7,566 nt of DNA from Rickettsiales bacterium (lineage in GTDB: Bacteria; Pseudomonadota; Alphaproteobacteria; Rickettsiales; UBA1997). A program made the position numbers and the translations under genes. The notes under the pieces are model-generated. The model made no database searches, was not told the DNA's origin, and was given only the letters and a program-made list of their open reading frames with translations. Below, piece by piece: positions 7,441 to 7,566 of the stretch. Numbering within the stretch: the first letter of the stretch is position 1; every line of letters begins with the position of its first letter. The stretch lies in the NCBI GenBank assembly GCA_031255235.1, contig JAIRSX010000116.1, positions 1 to 7,566 on the forward strand. Reading direction: 5' to 3'.

Positions 7441-7457
7441 TCAATCCACGGGATTGA
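7441..7457. repeat. 7-bp perfect inverted repeat upstream of the methyltransferase gene
   Basis: TCAATCC and GGATTGA flank a 3-base centre. On the minus strand the hairpin is followed by a T-rich stretch (GTTAATTTTTGCTTTTT), so it could terminate transcription of a gene lying to the right of the window. It also sits around the predicted start site of the methyltransferase transcript, so an operator or a 5' stem is equally possible. Confidence 0.45.
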
Positions 7458-7460
7458 CTA

Positions 7461-7490
7461 AATAAAGTTGATTTTTTTTATTTTTGTCAT
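7461..7490 (-). promoter_or_regulatory. Candidate promoter for the methyltransferase/acyltransferase pair
   Basis: The minus strand has ATGACA (7490-7485, 5 of 6 to the -35 consensus), 18 bases, then TTTATT (7466-7461, 4 of 6 to the -10 consensus). Transcription would begin near 7453, inside the inverted repeat at 7441-7457, leaving a leader of roughly 60 bases to the ATG. The support is only moderate in such AT-rich DNA. Confidence 0.3.
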
Positions 7491-7518
7491 TTATTGTTCT
7501 ATTTATTTTAATAAATGA
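7487..7518. repeat. 9-bp perfect inverted repeat with 14-base centre
   Basis: TCATTTATT (7487-7495) and AATAAATGA (7510-7518) are exact reverse complements. The left arm overlaps the candidate -35 box at 7485-7490, so the site could bind a regulator. An AT-only chance palindrome of this length is not negligible in this composition. Confidence 0.35.
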
Positions 7519-7540
7519 TTGAATATGAAATCAGTTTCTA

Positions 7541-7566
7541 ATTGTAATTGTAAATATTGTAATTGT
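7541..7566. repeat. 11-bp direct repeat at the window edge
   Basis: ATTGTAATTGT occurs at 7541-7551 and again at 7556-7566, a 15-base period, each copy itself built from the ATTGTA hexamer. The second copy ends exactly at the window edge, so the array may continue. It could be a simple-sequence tract or a set of binding sites; nothing here decides it. Confidence 0.45.

Overview
The window comes from an AT-rich bacterial genome. The best guess is an alphaproteobacterium of the Rickettsiales/Holosporales kind, or a similarly reduced host-associated lineage. The main reason is a giant, exported, cysteine-rich VirB6/TrbL-like protein, a hallmark of the expanded rickettsial type IV secretion systems (T4SS). 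The assignment rests on remembered family features, not on a search.

Layout from left to right. Positions 1-4432 (minus strand) hold one uninterrupted reading frame that starts at 4432 and leaves the window at position 1 without a stop, giving 1477 visible codons. It has a signal peptide, an N-terminal membrane cluster, a Cys-rich soluble part of about 640 residues with recurring N-P-F-D and Asp/Asn-rich loops, a VirB6/TrbL core segment with two more membrane helices, and then an ALK/LTK-type glycine-rich domain of about 235 residues. Because the frame never closes inside the window, only small out-of-frame fragments look like complete ORFs here; none of them is a gene.

Positions 4433-4598 are a very AT-rich divergent control region. 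It serves the virB6-like gene on the minus strand and tRNA-Arg(TCT) on the plus strand. tRNA-Lys(TTT) lies opposite and converges on tRNA-Arg. To its right are two minus-strand genes read towards the tRNAs: a class I SAM-dependent methyltransferase (6430-7395), then a LeuA/CimA-family acyltransferase (4887-6389), 40 bases apart and probably one operon. The last 150 bases are AT-rich, with two inverted repeats, a candidate promoter and a short direct repeat cut by the window edge.

The two halves look functionally unrelated: a T4SS inner-membrane component on the left and small-molecule metabolism on the right, with tRNA genes between. The most interesting item is the fusion of a VirB6-like T4SS channel protein to a glycine-rich domain of the kind found in the animal receptor tyrosine kinases ALK and LTK. 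The second is an orphan isopropylmalate/citramalate-type synthase of an unusual subfamily beside a methyltransferase, with no other branched-chain amino acid gene in view.
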